Shown here: piece by piece, positions 6,016-6,201 of the stretch
How positions within the stretch are numbered: the first letter of the stretch is position 1
Layout of the letters: every line of letters begins with the position of its first letter
Assembly (NCBI GenBank): GCA_047974325.1
Contig: JBKECE010000141.1
Coordinates: 1 to 6,201 of the forward strand
Direction of reading: 5' to 3'
Source of the DNA: QVMP01 sp047974325
Lineage (GTDB): Bacteria; Bacteroidota; Bacteroidia; Bacteroidales; Dysgonomonadaceae
Length of the DNA stretch: 6,201 nucleotides
Position numbers and translations under genes: made by a program
The notes under the pieces: generated by a model
Databases searched by the model: none
What the model was told of the DNA's origin: nothing
The model's input: the letters and a program-made list of their open reading frames with translations, nothing else

Positions 6016-6043
6016 AAAAAAGAGGAATTAATTCCTCTTTTTT
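6016..6043. terminator. Bidirectional intrinsic terminator (28-bp perfect palindrome)
   Basis: A perfect dyad with core GAGGAATT-AATTCCTC (6022-6037) is flanked by A6 on the left and T6 on the right on the plus strand. On either strand it gives a stem followed by a U tract. It overlaps the stop codon of the gene entering from the right and would separate that gene from the mob region. The central loop must come from the AT-rich middle of the dyad. Confidence 0.7.
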
Positions 6044-6201
6044 AATATATAATATTCTAGTTCATGGGGATTATCTACACCACATTCACCATAGATAAGA
6101 TCTTCAACAGACTTTTCAAGTTCAGGACTTTTTATAATAGTTTCATATATGAATCCTCCCATATTGTAACTAAGTTCCATTGAGATCGCTTTTAAATATT
6201 C
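6028..6201 (-). CDS. Unrecognised protein, C-terminal 57 residues (runs off right edge)
   Basis: The frame is open from the right edge to a TAA at 6030-6028. The visible tail is acidic and helix-like (ELSYNMGGFIYETIIKSP ... VEDLIYGECGVDNPHELEYY) and ends KKRN. The start lies outside the window unless an internal ATG is used (for example the one encoding MELSYNM). I do not recognise the family. The terminator at its stop codon supports a real gene end. It is on the same strand as the mob genes but is separated from them by about 420 bp and a terminator, so it is probably a separate transcription unit. Confidence 0.55.
   Translation of the reverse strand, partial: EYLKAISMELSYNMGGFIYETIIKSPELEKSVEDLIYGECGVDNPHELEYYILKKRN

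Noticed and set aside
5966..6031. Possible 21-residue peptide on the plus strand ending KKRN
   Set aside because: It is short, and its ending is forced by the symmetry of the terminator palindrome. There is no supporting promoter or family match.

Overview
This window looks like an accessory region from a Bacteroidota (Bacteroides-like) genome or mobile element. The evidence is a mobilization gene set of the BfmA/BtgA, DUF5712-like relaxase and TraG-like coupling protein type, strong AT richness, and intergenic motifs matching the Bacteroides -7 promoter consensus TAnnTTTG. All genes with clear coding support are on the minus strand, so the window reads from right to left.

Layout from right to left. 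(1) 6028-6201: the C-terminal end of an unrecognised gene entering from the right edge. Its stop codon lies inside a perfect 28-bp palindrome that probably works as a terminator. (2) 5604-6027: about 420 bp without a convincing gene. It holds several hairpins, two polypyrimidine tracts and repeated TTTGCATACAA-like motifs, directly upstream of the mobilization operon. This is where an origin of transfer (oriT) and operon control sites would be expected. (3) 5004-5603 and 3511-5019: a small ribbon-helix-helix-like accessory mobilization protein and a relaxase-like protein with an HxH metal-binding motif. They overlap by 16 nt. (4) 2094-3404: a membrane-anchored TraG/VirD4-like coupling ATPase with intact Walker A and Walker B motifs. 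Its C-terminus is cut off abruptly. (5) 1-1950: the first 650 residues of a Tn3-family transposase running off the left edge. The approximately 145 bp between the two genes carry a candidate terminal inverted repeat.

The three mob genes would work together. The accessory protein and relaxase assemble at oriT and nick it, and the coupling ATPase hands the DNA-relaxase complex to a type IV secretion channel. No channel genes are visible, so the element is either mobilizable or its conjugation genes lie outside the window. The Tn3-family element appears to have inserted into the coupling gene just past the sensor motif, removing its C-terminal part, so transfer by this copy may be impaired. No wholly new system stands out. 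The most useful leads are the transposon-coupling gene junction, the structured putative oriT region, the motif shared by both mob promoters, and a tandem duplication in the relaxase C-terminus.
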